Shown here piece by piece: positions 24,213 through 35,518 of a stretch of 64,000 nucleotides of DNA. The translations under genes and the position numbers were made by a program. Within the stretch, counting starts at the first letter, position 1, and each line of letters opens with the position of its first letter. The DNA is from Aaosphaeria pasadenensis (lineage: Eukaryota > Ascomycota > Dothideomycetes > Pleosporales), in contig JAKLMB010000007.1 of NCBI GenBank assembly GCA_022813625.1, forward strand, positions 1 to 64,000, in the 5' to 3' direction. The notes beneath the pieces were generated by a model, which had not been told where the DNA came from, did no database searches, and was given only the letters and a program-made list of their open reading frames with translations.

Positions 24213-25256
24213 ATGCCACCGCAGTTTGTCACTCGGCAACATTGGCGTTATCAATCTATGAAAAGAGCAGAGTTAGAGAATGATCCAGATGTGTTCGATC
24301 TCAGCCAATGGGCCACGTTTTCTGAGGACCGAAAGAGCGCATGGTCTCAAGGAGGTGCTATTCCTGCTGCTCAGATTGAAGCTGCCTGCATTGCGTATAA
24401 TGACGGACAACCACTGTCTTCTCCGGTGGAGGACGCTCCGTTTTACGAACATCGTGACTTTCCAGGTTTAAGAGTGATCCCAGGCCTATTACCCCCCGAG
24501 ACTCAAGTGCTATTTACCTCGTGTCTAATGCATCGGGATCTTGCTGAACCAAGCCACAAAATCAACCTCCAGGAAGACTTCACTATTCCTTATCCACCCG
24601 CACAAACTTCTCCATCGAGTCATCGATTTGACTCAACCTTTTTCACGCGTGACCGCTCCCTGGAAGAAGACTCACTCATTCCCAAGGAACCTGAAAAGAA
24701 TAAGCCTCTCAACAACGAGCAATTTCTGTACAGCAAACTTCGGTGGCTCACATTGGGAGAGCAGTATGACTGGCCGACTCGTAGCTACGCAAAGCATGCC
24801 ACGCCGTTCCCTGAAGATTTATCTAAACTAGTCATGGGACTCTTTCCGCACATCAGGCCAGATTCCGGCGTTGTACTCATGTATTCAGCGAAAGATCACA
24901 TGCCTGTCCATCGCGATGTTAGCGAGCATTGTCAGCGGGCTCTTGCGAGCTTTAGTGTGGGGTGTGATGGAATATTCATCTTGGCACGCGGAGAAGACGG
25001 CGGAGAGGGAGTGAATGCTCCTCGGACTGTGGTTTTAAGAGTGCGAAGCGGCGATTGTGTACATCTGGATGGAGAGGCCAGATGGGCGTGGCACGCCATG
25101 GCTCGAAGCATCCCCAGTACTTGTCCGTCGTATCTGGCCTCATGGCCTGTTGGTACACCAGGTGCTACATCACGAGAGGAGAAGGCATTCAAGAAGTGGA
25201 AGGGGTATATGGGGACGAAGCGCATCAATGTCAGTTGTCGACAGGTGTGGGACTAG
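24213..25256 (+). CDS. AlkB-family 2-oxoglutarate/Fe(II) dioxygenase (ALKBH1/Abh1-like)
   Basis: Oxidative demethylase of the AlkB family, acting on alkylated nucleic acid bases; fungal Abh1-type proteins are closest by layout. Single exon, 347 residues. The Fe-binding HxD is His233/Asp235 in MPVHRDVSEH, after the VVLMYSAKDHM strand. The distal His is near residue 294 in WAWHAMARS, and the 2OG-binding Arg lies in the RINVSCRQ C-terminal strand, the usual RxNxxxR arrangement. The N-terminal 80 residues form the family's extension. The start codon is the first ATG after an upstream stop and gives the normal length. Confidence 0.92.
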   Translation: MPPQFVTRQHWRYQSMKRAELENDPDVFDLSQWATFSEDRKSAWSQGGAIPAAQIEAACIAYNDGQPLSSPVEDAPFYEHRDFPGLRVIPGLLPPETQVLFTSCLMHRDLAEPSHKINLQEDFTIPYPPAQTSPSSHRFDSTFFTRDRSLEEDSLIPKEPEKNKPLNNEQFLYSKLRWLTLGEQYDWPTRSYAKHATPFPEDLSKLVMGLFPHIRPDSGVVLMYSAKDHMPVHRDVSEHCQRALASFSVGCDGIFILARGEDGGEGVNAPRTVVLRVRSGDCVHLDGEARWAWHAMARSIPSTCPSYLASWPVGTPGATSREEKAFKKWKGYMGTKRINVSCRQVWD

Positions 25257-26154
25257 CGCAATGGCATTGTAGCAATTACCGCCAGTCCAGAGACGAGCAG
25301 AAACTACAAGTAGCTTGAAGGGTAGCTTCGATTTTGCGATCGCAACGATATACCATGCGTATTTAAAGAATATGAGATCTGTCAAGCTTAGCAACTTCGG
25401 TGTGCTGGTACTATTTCTCTTGAGAACAAATGAAAATCTTCGTGATATTTTCATCTTCATTTTAAGCGCAATTGGCAGTCGGTTAGAGTCGTGAACCGTA
25501 CGCTTTGTAAATCGCCGGGCGATCATGTTCCAGGGTTCAACTTCATGTTCATCAACGTTTCATGGTCATGACATCAGACTCAACTATGGCAGCTCCAGCT
25601 GATAAGGCTTGCCGAAGTGGCCAAGCATCTGAATACGCCCCGTGGTGAAATCCTATCATACCCAAGCCCAATTGCAAGGAATATATCGCATCCAACCACT
25701 TAGCTCAAATTCTACGCGAATCTTGCACAGTATTAGGATAATATGCATATATGTACATCTGTTTAGGGCTTCGCTTTCCCACGTTTGCCAATCAAGAGAC
25801 ACAGATTTCGGAACCGAGTCATGATCCCAATCTGTGAATGCGTCTGCAGTGAGCAATACTTTCTGCTTTGAATGGTAAGGATGCGCATATTCGCCGAAGG
25901 TATTGCATTTAAGTTGACTTCCAAAGGCTAACAAAGAACCCAGATCGCATCCCGAGATAGCTAACACAGATAGATACCCTGGCCCATGTCGTCTGTCCAT
26001 CAACCTTGTCTTGCGCAGCGTTCGCATATCTCTACATCACATCATGCGGCCTTTACAATTCATCACATCGCACCGATGATCTCTGTCAACAAGCCCGCTT
26101 CTTTTATTCTCCTCCCGTCGCGCATTTCTCCTACTCAAATCCACAAATGCCGAC
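25257..26154. other. Intergenic region, no supported gene
   Basis: Lies between the AlkB gene and the transporter gene. No domain-bearing frame is seen; it is likely 3' UTR and promoter. Confidence 0.5.
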
Positions 26155-27726
26155 ATGATGGGATTTTTAAATCTTCCCCAGATCAGATACCACTCGCCAT
26201 GGATGCAGAACATCATTAGCGGCCTATGCGTGGGCTCTTCCGCCGGCATGTACATCGCACTCAACCTCCTTGGAGCTGGCGGAGGGAAACCGGATTCCGC
26301 TCAGGTCGTACAAGTCGTCAATGCTACTCTTTGCTCAGTATGGTTCTTCTCCTCTTGCTTCGGCGGCTCGATTCTGAACAAGCTCGGCCCTGGCATTACA
26401 ATGTGCATTGGCGTTCAAACCTACGTTGTATACGTTGGATCGCTCTGGTACTACGATGAGACGGGCAAGAAAGGATACCCATATGCAGCTGGGCCTATCA
26501 TTGGCATTGGGGCGGGATGCGTATTTATTACAGCTGGATACATCTCGACGGCTTACCCTGAAGAATCCGAGAAAGGGTCCTACGCGACAATGTTAATGAA
26601 TCTGCAAGCTCTTGGGTCGGTCATTGGAGGTATTATACCTGTGATCATCAATCGAAATACCGACACGGCAGCAGGCGTGCCTCGACCGGTATATATCTCG
26701 TTCATCGTCATTATGATCATTGGTGGACTGCTGGGATTGCTTCTACTTCGACCCCAGAAGTTGACTCGTGATGATGGTTCTGTTGTCGCTGTTAATCCTG
26801 CAAGAGGCGCATGGGATGAGCTCAAATCGAATCTGCTCATATTCACCGACCCAATCTTGCTGATGATGTTGCCTGCATTTCTGCCATCGGAAGGCTTCTT
26901 GGTCTATAGTGGCTCCGTCAATGGTATATGTCCTCAAAGTAACAGGTTGTGTTCCTACTAATATTGAATAGCTCACTTGAACAACCTCCGAACCCGATCT
27001 CTTCTTTCTTTTATGGCTGTCATACTGCAGATACCCGCCGGCTGGGGTTTACAGCTGATTCTAGATCGACCAACTTGGAGTCGTCGCAAGCGAGGCATGA
27101 TCGGGTTAATTGCAGTTGGAGGTCCAATTGTGGCAGCTTGGATCTGGGAAATGGTGCGACCTCTTCGACAATACTCGAATGATAATTTCCACTGATACGT
27201 GTAGATACGTACGCGCAACTACAACCGACATGCGCCGCCTCAAAACCCGACCGATTGGGATGAACCGCGTTTTGGTTGGATCTTTGTACTATTCATGCTC
27301 ACTTGGGTATCCTGCCAACTGTGGCACAACATCGTCTACTACTGGATCGGCGCGATCACGAACTCGCCTCAGAAGCTCACACACTACGTTGGAGTCTTTC
27401 GTGGTGTGCTCGGCGCTGGTGAGGCCATCTGTTTTGGTCTCGATTCCATCAAAATTCCATTCATTGCGGAGGCTGGCGGTATTTTGCTTTTTTATGTTAT
27501 TGGTATTGCGTCTTTCGCGTATTTGATGATCTTCAGGATCACGGACACAAATTACGATCATCAGGAAGAGGGAGCGGTCGTGCCAAACCACGTTCTTGAT
27601 GGGACGAATCTGACAGTTGGGCAACAACGAGCGGTGGCTGTTGCTCGGCCAGTAAATGTTGGACAAAAGAAAAAAGATGCTGAGATGGCCAATAAACAAT
27701 CTGGGGGTGATGGTGAGAGCAGCTGA
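26155..27726 (+). CDS. UNC93-like/DUF895 major-facilitator-type membrane protein
   Basis: Polytopic membrane protein of the fungal DUF895 group, related to the MFS; transport substrate unknown. Exons 26155-26923, 26972-27153 and 27205-27726 give about 490 residues. Landmarks are GMYIALNLLGAGGG after the first helix, IGAGCVFITAGYISTAYPEE, and many hydrophobic segments consistent with 11-12 helices. The last intron uses a weak GTGCGA donor, but splicing to ATACGTACG keeps the frame and gives the expected loop (RTRNYNRHAPPQNPTDWDE) before the final helices. The tail after the last helix is hydrophilic and Lys/Gln/Gly-rich. Confidence 0.88.
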
Positions 27727-28382
27727 GGGATCCCACCCCATGTAATTGGTTTCTAGAGCGAGGACGCGATAGATGGCATACTCAAAAGATGCCAATGTTT
27801 TGTAAATAATGATAAATCCCCGTTCTACTCATACTTGGCTTTCAGAACATTTAAAATCGAAATTGACGATAATGTCCAGATTTCACTCCCTCTTCAATCG
27901 AAGTGGAACTGCTTCTATTGTTTTAATTGTTGCAGTGTAATTATGTCACATGTCCAGCGACTTTACGCTATTTATTGGTGACTTTGAGAACACCTCGCGG
28001 ATTTAAGTATTTGCAGCTAAACCGTATTTCACCATGTCGCACGTATCGTGAAGCCGTAGCAAAACATGCCTTCAGGGCGATGGTCTTGTCCCAGTGACTT
28101 CTAAAACCCCGCCGTATTCGTGCCCCTTTGCCTTTAGCAGCCTGCCGTACGATTTCATAGCCGAGTCCGTCTAGGGTATCCCCTGAATATATACAAGTAC
28201 ACAACATCCTAGTGATGACTTCGCGTCATCCGCGGCATCACCCACCCTGCAAAAAAGTACAAGCTACAACTACGGAGTACTGTGTTTGATTCAGTTCCTA
28301 ATTCAGATTCTACTGTTTCTTATCTTTCGACATTTAGCTCGCTTCTCTCTTCGGCTAGGACGGTTCCTTTCCTCTCGTAAAC
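27727..28382. other. Intergenic region, no supported gene
   Basis: 3' flank of the transporter gene and promoter of the ankyrin-HET gene. A TACGGAGTAC copy lies at 28271-28280, about 100 bp before the start codon. Confidence 0.5.
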
Positions 28383-31300
28383 ATGTCTGAGAGGACCCGT
28401 GACTACGTGAGCCAGTTGCGTGCGAAATCTCCCCTTCCTACAGTCTCAAAACTTGCATATTTCGCAAATCGAAAGCCTGCGAATAGGCCATTGCTCAGCT
28501 ACGAGAAGAGCTTCATCAATCAAATCTGCACCTTGGAGCAGCCATGGTCGCCGCGATTCCGGGATCGTTGCCTTGATGCGGTTCGAATTGCTGGGAAAAA
28601 GTTAGATTGGGAGTTAATGGAAATTATCCTCAATTATGGCACGCCTCAGTGTCTTCTTTCCTGCGTAAATGACATGCTATATCTGCTCCTTACGGACTGG
28701 TTAGATCCCTCTTCGTATATGGAATCGGATGAAGACATGAACCACGTCCGATTTCTGATCCGTCATGGAGCAAAGGCCGACTATACTTATTCCGGAGGTC
28801 AGACGCTACTATCGGTATGCTGCTCGCGGGGTTATCATCGCACTTTCGAAGTTCTTGTGGCGGCAGGCGCAAACCCTCATGCACTGTATCAACGCCACCC
28901 AGATTCGTCCTACCACCCACCTGAATCACCACGGAATCTATCTAAACCTGTTAACTTGCTTCAATACTATCTACACTACGAAGTACATCGGCTGACTGCC
29001 CCGAGCACAACCTTTTGGTCGCGTAGAAAGTGGAGAGGATGGGGTAAAATACCGGTAATTCTACTGCAAGCGGGACTCGAAGTTGACCGCACTGACCCGG
29101 TTCTGGCACTGATGCTTTATGAAGCATGTTTTCGGGGAAACATTCAACTCATCCAGCTGCTTATAGGCATTGGCGTAGATGTCAACTCGAGTTTAGAGTA
29201 TTTCATCGATGAATACTCGGGTGCATTACCACTTCAAGCAACTGTTCTTAACGGGAGGAAGAAGTGTGCAGCTATCTTAATTAGCTATGGAGCTGATGTT
29301 CAACGCAAGGCAACGTATAAAGATGGAGTGGAATATTCTCCCATCAAAGCCTGCCTTCTCGCCGCTCTCCATCTCCACACCAGAGTCAGCATCGAATGCG
29401 TGGACGTATGTAACCTTCTTGTTGAGGCAGGCGCGAGCCAACTCGATGCCGCAGCTTTGCTTGAAGAGTGTATTCAACAGGGCAATATGGAAACCATCGC
29501 ATATTTGTGGGACCTAGGTGCTCGCATTCATCGGGTTCCAATCATGCCCCTAACTCCATCCTATGACAACGTTGTAAAGTCTTTGATGGAACGCGGTGTT
29601 CCTTGCGACCCAGTGCAGCAGTGTCAAAGAGCCTTAGAGTCCGAGGACCTCGAATGGATAGAACGCTTGACAAACCAGTATGGTACTGAACTGATTGTAA
29701 CAAATATGCCGCTTCTCCATGATTCCATGTATAGCCGATCGGACGATTCACCTTCCAACCTTAATTATCTGGTTTCTCAACATGGATTCAACATCAACAT
29801 GACTTTTCTAGTCCCTGGAAGCCGCGCTGTCACCAATCTGCTCGCTTGCGCATGCGAGGGGGCAAAACTTCCTGCTGTCCAAATATTGATTGATCTTGGG
29901 GCAACTATTGATTGTCCCGGTACTCCATACACCGCGTTTGACTTCCTTGGCAAAGGAAAGTACACGGGCATCAGATTTAATCACCGTGAATTAGACGTTT
30001 TTAAGTTGATGGTAAAGTCGGTACATGATCGCGCGAAGCCGGCGACCGACATACGAGAAACCATGCATCAATTAATTGCAGTGGAAAAATCCGAGAGACC
30101 GAGGGACTTCAGCCATCATTCTGATTGGAAAGAACCTGACGATGGCAGCATTGCAAGGCTGAGAAGAGTGGATCATGCTGCTACTCATAAAGATGACTGC
30201 AAGGTTTCCGTCAGTGAGGCTCAGATTGGGTTGACACCCATTCATCAAACGACAAGGAGGTTTCAACATTCCGTTTTGACTGGTCTACTGCCAATGCGGG
30301 TTATATGTATACATCCTGCAGGGTTACCATGTGATCCGATAATCTGCGACATCATCAACACAAATTTGTATGACCAGCCCGATTTCGACGTGTTGTCATT
30401 CGATAGGGCCAGCGAAGGGGAACGAAACTGTTCCATCCAAATCAACGATGGTTTCAAAATGGTATCTGAAGTGCTATGGTCTGCACTCAGTCGCATCCGT
30501 GATGAGACACGGCCAGCCATCATCTATGTATACGAATTATGTGTCGATGAGAGCAATGATGCAGAAAGAAGTCAGCAGAAGGATATGCTTCGTTCCATTT
30601 ACGGCGAAGCATCTCAACTTCGTATCTATCTTGGAAAAATATCAGACCTCGAAAAGCGCGAAGGGGACAAAGACGAAATAGGGAAATACATAGATGGATA
30701 TAACGGAGAACACCCACACGACTACGAATTACTCGAAGAAGAAGACGAAGAATATGACTCATACGCAGGAGAGAACGTAGATCTGGACATCGTCAATCAC
30801 GCTTGGTTCAGTCAGCCAAGGAGTTACCTCGAGTTACGGATCATCCACTCAGTTGTTTACTTTCGTGGCTGTGACGAGATTTATCTCGAGCCAAGGGATG
30901 TACAAGATGTGGATGATAGAGGTTTGCCTGTTATATGGGACACTCTACAATTATTACGCATTGAACCGTCCGTTCAAATCGACTGTGTGGTGAATGGAGA
31001 TATGCATATAACATCGATCGACATTCGCGACGACATATTCGACATACTTCTTCTGCTTGGGGGGCATTCGGTCGAGATAGATTACTCGAAACCTGCTTCT
31101 TTCATTCTCAAAGAATTCACCAAACTGCTCTTCAAGGCAGAAGGACTATTGATACCTCTGTATCAGACTCACGAGGTGGTGACGCACTCCATGGGTATCC
31201 AGCCTTCGTGGATACCAAATTATCGCTTGATGGGTCATCATGATCGAGCGGACACTACTTACAATGGCGCTCGCAGCGACATTGTATCCTGCTCTCGGCT

Positions 31301-31988
31301 CAGATTCGAAGGTGATGACATGATTGTCGATGGCTTACCCTTGGGAAAGATCGAGGAGGTTGGTTCGATTTTGCATACTGAGCCAAGTGACTTAGAGATT
31401 ACCGAAGTCCTGAGATCATGGGAGTCTGTGGCAGTCAACGCAACAATCAATGAGTCGGTCAAAAACCTGACCAACAGGTTCTTCACTGCTATAATGGCAG
31501 ACTTAAATGACGACACGTCTTTCCAACCCTCTCCAGGTCACCAGATACCTGAAGACGAAAGTAGGACGTGTGTTCACGCTCTTGATCAGGTGGTCTGGTA
31601 CCAGAAATTTGGAACAGGAGTCTTGCAGGAATTAGATCCAACTTTCTTCTCCGAAATTGAAGCTTACTGCGAATGGATTGGCGGAACAGCGGATCCACTA
31701 ACTTTCGACAGAATGTTCAGAGCTGTCGGGACCGGAAATCGGTTCTTCAGAACTAATCATGGTATCATGGGTCTTGCATGTGCCGAAGCACAGAAAGATG
31801 ATGAAATCGCATTCCTTACTGGCTCGAAATATCCATTCATCGTCAGGAGGGCACCTTCAGATAAAGGGGAGATGAAATACAAAATCGTCGGAAATTGTTA
31901 TGGGCCTATGGATATAATCACATGGGAGAGCAAGAAAGGTCTCAAGGCTCCTGACCCACCGCAATATCAGGAATTTATTATCTGTTGA
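28383..31988 (+). CDS. Large ankyrin-repeat protein with C-terminal HET (heterokaryon incompatibility) domain
   Basis: Intracellular protein of the HET family, which in filamentous fungi can mediate non-self recognition and cell death; its own allorecognition role is inferred. Single exon, 1201 residues. About residues 110-570 hold ankyrin-type repeats (for example LISYGADVQRKA, LIGIGVDVNSS, LIDLGATIDCPG). A HET domain begins near 637, with FDVLSFDRA where the canonical ALSYVWG block sits, then an IYVYELCVDESNDAERSQQ block replacing the usual WIDxLCINQ, and MLRSIYGEASQLRIYLG. The C-terminal HET appendage is well preserved (NRFFRTNHGIMGLACAEAQKDDEIAFLTG near 1118, then a Gly-Asn-Cys-Tyr-Gly block). 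The HET core is therefore divergent but its order is intact. The ankyrin block precedes the HET domain. Confidence 0.85.
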   Translation: MSERTRDYVSQLRAKSPLPTVSKLAYFANRKPANRPLLSYEKSFINQICTLEQPWSPRFRDRCLDAVRIAGKKLDWELMEIILNYGTPQCLLSCVNDMLYLLLTDWLDPSSYMESDEDMNHVRFLIRHGAKADYTYSGGQTLLSVCCSRGYHRTFEVLVAAGANPHALYQRHPDSSYHPPESPRNLSKPVNLLQYYLHYEVHRLTAPSTTFWSRRKWRGWGKIPVILLQAGLEVDRTDPVLALMLYEACFRGNIQLIQLLIGIGVDVNSSLEYFIDEYSGALPLQATVLNGRKKCAAILISYGADVQRKATYKDGVEYSPIKACLLAALHLHTRVSIECVDVCNLLVEAGASQLDAAALLEECIQQGNMETIAYLWDLGARIHRVPIMPLTPSYDNVVKSLMERGVPCDPVQQCQRALESEDLEWIERLTNQYGTELIVTNMPLLHDSMYSRSDDSPSNLNYLVSQHGFNINMTFLVPGSRAVTNLLACACEGAKLPAVQILIDLGATIDCPGTPYTAFDFLGKGKYTGIRFNHRELDVFKLMVKSVHDRAKPATDIRETMHQLIAVEKSERPRDFSHHSDWKEPDDGSIARLRRVDHAATHKDDCKVSVSEAQIGLTPIHQTTRRFQHSVLTGLLPMRVICIHPAGLPCDPIICDIINTNLYDQPDFDVLSFDRASEGERNCSIQINDGFKMVSEVLWSALSRIRDETRPAIIYVYELCVDESNDAERSQQKDMLRSIYGEASQLRIYLGKISDLEKREGDKDEIGKYIDGYNGEHPHDYELLEEEDEEYDSYAGENVDLDIVNHAWFSQPRSYLELRIIHSVVYFRGCDEIYLEPRDVQDVDDRGLPVIWDTLQLLRIEPSVQIDCVVNGDMHITSIDIRDDIFDILLLLGGHSVEIDYSKPASFILKEFTKLLFKAEGLLIPLYQTHEVVTHSMGIQPSWIPNYRLMGHHDRADTTYNGARSDIVSCSRLRFEGDDMIVDGLPLGKIEEVGSILHTEPSDLEITEVLRSWESVAVNATINESVKNLTNRFFTAIMADLNDDTSFQPSPGHQIPEDESRTCVHALDQVVWYQKFGTGVLQELDPTFFSEIEAYCEWIGGTADPLTFDRMFRAVGTGNRFFRTNHGIMGLACAEAQKDDEIAFLTGSKYPFIVRRAPSDKGEMKYKIVGNCYGPMDIITWESKKGLKAPDPPQYQEFIIC

Positions 31989-32167
31989 AAGGGTTGGGAG
32001 CATGAAGAAAATACTTGTGTATGGAGAATATCCAAATCGTTCGAGCATTTGCCAGTTCAATATGTACCAAGTAAACAAATCAAATCATTATACCAGTAAA
32101 ACGTATTGAATTAATGGCCACAATATCAACTGTTATGTTGAATGATTGTAATAAGAAAATGAGTCGG

Positions 32168-33874
32168 TTACAGATCTTGGAACTCGAACTTAACCAACAA
32201 CGTGCACTTAGTCTCGTGGCCCTTCAGATCAAGCATTCGGATGAAGTTCCAGCCCGGCGCGGCATACATCAACCTAACTGCTGCGACCACCAAAACTGGA
32301 TTCCTGGCAAAAGAATCATCACTCTTGATGAGTAATCGCAAGAACGCAAGCTCGGTGTCTTCGTAATCCCACTCAAGAACCTCCTCGAAGAGCGGGTCAA
32401 TAGCCGGAGGGTTCTCCCGATGCAAGAAGCCTGTAAGCTTGTGTGGCTTGTAGGGAGACGTTTTACGCTTCGGCGGCTTATCCTCCAGATCTGACGGATG
32501 GACGAGCGTGCATGTTACGTATGGAATAGGGTCGTCTTCGCGGTCAGCTGGAAGCTGTATATCTGTGGCACCAGCAACGTGGAGACGAAGCCTTCTCTTC
32601 CTTCCCGTGTTGAGATTGCCGTTTCCACCTTTACGAAGTGGTGCAGGCTTCAAAACAAATCCGTTTGAGCCGCTGAAAAGCGCCTCATTGACCTGAGAGG
32701 CAGCGCCGAAAGTTTGCCAATTCAATGCGCATATCTGTGCCCCGACGCCCCAGAATGGTACGGGATGTAGGTTCTTCGACGAGATCCTCGTGCCTTTCGG
32801 GTATACTCGCATCAAATGCTTCGAATTGTGTTGTGCAATCTTGGTACTCGCCGCGGGCATGTGCGTCAGCAATCCACTCTCCGAGACGTTAATCAGGTGA
32901 TGATGTGGTGCATTCTCGAGGTCACTTTCGAACCAGGAGTTGTTGACTGGTTTGACAGACTGAGCATACACTCCTAGCTCTTTCAACTCAGGAATGATCA
33001 GTCCTGCACCTTGATCTTTCTTTTGTTGGCGATACTGCTCATGAGCCTTGCGTGATTCCTCGTCCTCAGAGTCGTCATCAGAATCGCTGCTTTCAACCTC
33101 GTCGGGCAGATGGTGTTCAACTATCACGACAATCTTGTTGCCCAGCTCAGCTAGGCTAACATGATCACTGATCCCGCCCAGGTTCTCATCACGTAGTGCC
33201 TTGCTGAGGAGGCGGTCTCCCCAGACCTCCCTCATGATCTGGGCAAGGCGCAGCTGGCCATGTTCCTTGCAATGATTTTCCAGCGAAAGAACTATCGGTG
33301 CAGCTTGAAAGCCGCTGGCGGCCTCTTTGTCAACTACATCACGAATGGTTTCGCAAACTGTTCGGAACGGGATGTTGGAGACAAGTGTATAACCGTGTGT
33401 GACTTTTGGTTCATCAACATTGTCTCCATCCCAGGCGTCAATCTCGACACAGCGTGATCCAGTGTAGAGTGCAGTCTCGTACGCAGTGGCGGAAGACTTT
33501 CCATAGAGCTGGTGAGCAATTAGGTATGTATTGTGGCTGGAGCTAATGAAGTAGTCCGGCAATGGGTGCGACCGATCAATGACTTCCGGAGGAACGTTGA
33601 TATGGGATTTGTTTAGGAGACTCTGTAAAGCCGGTGTAGGATGCTCCAGATCCAGACCAGCTTCGTGTTTGTTTAGAAGACCTTCTTTTATCAGAAAGTT
33701 CTTCAAGGCGTGGCTGACCCGAAGCTGATCTTTAGTTATGGGCGATTGGCGCGAGGCATGGCCGCCACCTGCGACGGTGTCCCCATCGATGGCATCGCCG
33801 ATATCGTCCTCGTCTACGGCGGTTTTGCGAGCAAACGGGCTCAATTTAGACAGGCCAGTAATTAATTCAGACAT
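32168..33874 (-). CDS. Phosphoinositide-specific phospholipase C
   Basis: Hydrolyses PIP2 to IP3 and diacylglycerol in calcium signalling. Single exon, 568 residues. The X box begins near residue 97 with both catalytic histidines present: His114 in SSHNTYL and His160 in VTHGYTL, with the Ca-binding VEIDAWDG between them. The acidic linker (SSDSDDDSEDEE) separates it from the Y box (VYAQSVKPVNNSWFE ... RVYPKGTRISSKN). A C2 domain lies at about 430-560. The N-terminal region before X is short, leaving room for at most a degenerate EF-hand and no PH domain, as in small fungal PLCs. Confidence 0.95.
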   Translation of the reverse strand: MSELITGLSKLSPFARKTAVDEDDIGDAIDGDTVAGGGHASRQSPITKDQLRVSHALKNFLIKEGLLNKHEAGLDLEHPTPALQSLLNKSHINVPPEVIDRSHPLPDYFISSSHNTYLIAHQLYGKSSATAYETALYTGSRCVEIDAWDGDNVDEPKVTHGYTLVSNIPFRTVCETIRDVVDKEAASGFQAAPIVLSLENHCKEHGQLRLAQIMREVWGDRLLSKALRDENLGGISDHVSLAELGNKIVVIVEHHLPDEVESSDSDDDSEDEESRKAHEQYRQQKKDQGAGLIIPELKELGVYAQSVKPVNNSWFESDLENAPHHHLINVSESGLLTHMPAASTKIAQHNSKHLMRVYPKGTRISSKNLHPVPFWGVGAQICALNWQTFGAASQVNEALFSGSNGFVLKPAPLRKGGNGNLNTGRKRRLRLHVAGATDIQLPADREDDPIPYVTCTLVHPSDLEDKPPKRKTSPYKPHKLTGFLHRENPPAIDPLFEEVLEWDYEDTELAFLRLLIKSDDSFARNPVLVVAAVRLMYAAPGWNFIRMLDLKGHETKCTLLVKFEFQDL

Positions 33875-34641
33875 TGTGTGACGATCGGTGATACAGCAGA
33901 TGGTGGCAGTAAGAACGTCGCGAAGATGATGACGTTGATGAGGGGCAGACTTGGCTCAGCTCAGCTCCCCGCCGGCTAGAACGGCAGTTTCATGCGAATA
34001 CTGAAAGATAAATGAATATGGAGAAATATCAACATAAGTTAAACAACTCTCGACTTGTCTGAGTTTGTCTGTCTCACTCGGGAAGGGGTACCTCGCATGG
34101 ACTTGCGTATACCAAATAGTGAGTACCGGCCAATTGATAAGTACCTCCCAGGTGCCTAGGTACCTAGCGAACTATCGTTACATGCACCAACGTCCATATC
34201 ACTCCTTGTAGCCATTTCATTGACAATCGCATAGCATTTACATATATTACATGAAGATGAACTACAAATTTCAATACCTGCCTTTCACTCTTGCGACGCG
34301 AACAAAGCTTGATTCGATGAATCAAGGGACAATCATCGGTTCGCCGGTCACGTGATATCCCGCTCCTATTCAAATGGCGTCGACCCACGGGAATTTAGTA
34401 GTGAAAGGGCTAGAAGGGCTGGAAGGGCGTTTCTTAATTGATTAAACTTAAACTTATCAGGTCCATCACTACTTTCCTTGCTATCAAAACATCGGCCTTT
34501 GATTGCATCCTGCAACAACGAATACCTTGTCACAGAACGGTATTCACCCCTGCATATATATTAAATAACCGAGCCCATACAAATCTCCATTGAACTGAAG
34601 GATTGAAGTCCTCTCTCTCCTCGTCACGGAAAGCTTCGACA
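33875..34641. other. Divergent intergenic region
   Basis: Shared upstream DNA of the PLC gene (minus) and the GNAT gene (plus). No gene is seen. Confidence 0.5.
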
Positions 34642-35445
34642 ATGGGTCTCAAACTCGTCCCTGCTGAGCATGCTGATATGCATGAGATGGTCGAAGTTGT
34701 ATACATTGCGAACTCCGATCCACGCGACCCATTCGTTGATCTTTGTCTTCCCGGTCTTGGTGAATGGTCGTCTTCCACGCTCGAAAAAGGCATTGATGAG
34801 GTAACTAAGAACTACCTTGAGGAGTGGAAGGCTTCCAGCACGCAAACCTGGCTGAAGGTGGTAGACGAGGATACCGGGAAGATTACAAGGTAAATTAGCC
34901 ATGTTTGGCAACAAAAGAGGATTTCAAATAACAAATAATAGTGTTTCAAGATGGGAATTACATGAAAAGAATCCATTCGCCGATGGCCTGCCCCATATTA
35001 GCGCTGCCTGGCTTCCCGAGGGTTCGAAGATACGAGAATACGCAGAGTGGCTGATCAACACGCGATACGGTCAAGCATCGGAGCGATGTCAGTCCCCTCA
35101 CGTCTGTAAGAAATCTTTTCTGCCTACTGGTTGTTAGAGCTTTCAGCTAAAGATATGTAAGGGCTGGATATATGTGCAACACTGCCTGAGTTCCGGCGAC
35201 GAGGAGCTGCAAGTCAAGCACTGCAATGGGGAATCAACAAAGCAGACGAAATGGATGTCGAAGCGTTCATAGAAGCATCAATTGAGGGTGCACAACTTTA
35301 TGAAAGATTTGGGTTTCGAACTATCCATATCATGGACCTTCGCAAAGAGGCAACAGAAGATCAGGAGTGGGCTAGTCTTGCAGAAGAATATCCTTTGCAT
35401 TACAGGTGGATGGAAAGAGAGAAAAAAAGCAACAGAAATTTCTGA
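34642..35445 (+). CDS. GNAT-family N-acetyltransferase
   Basis: Acetyl-CoA-dependent acetyltransferase of the GNAT fold; acceptor unknown. Exons 34642-34889, 34942-35087 (or to 35105 with a stronger GTAAGA donor) and 35162-35445 give 225 or 231 residues. The acetyl-CoA pyrophosphate-binding motif is RRRGAA in LPEFRRRGAASQALQWGI, followed by the typical SIEGAQLYERFGF block near the C-terminus. Both alternative donors are in the same phase, so only six residues are in doubt. Its 3' end faces the UstYa-family gene 73 bp away, tail to tail. It could modify the peptide made by the nearby precursor gene, or be unrelated. Confidence 0.85.
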
Positions 35446-35518
35446 GATGCTATCAATTGAGACTATGTAGACTTGACAATCGCTGCCTATGCTTGACATT
35501 GACATATTTTTCTCTCTT

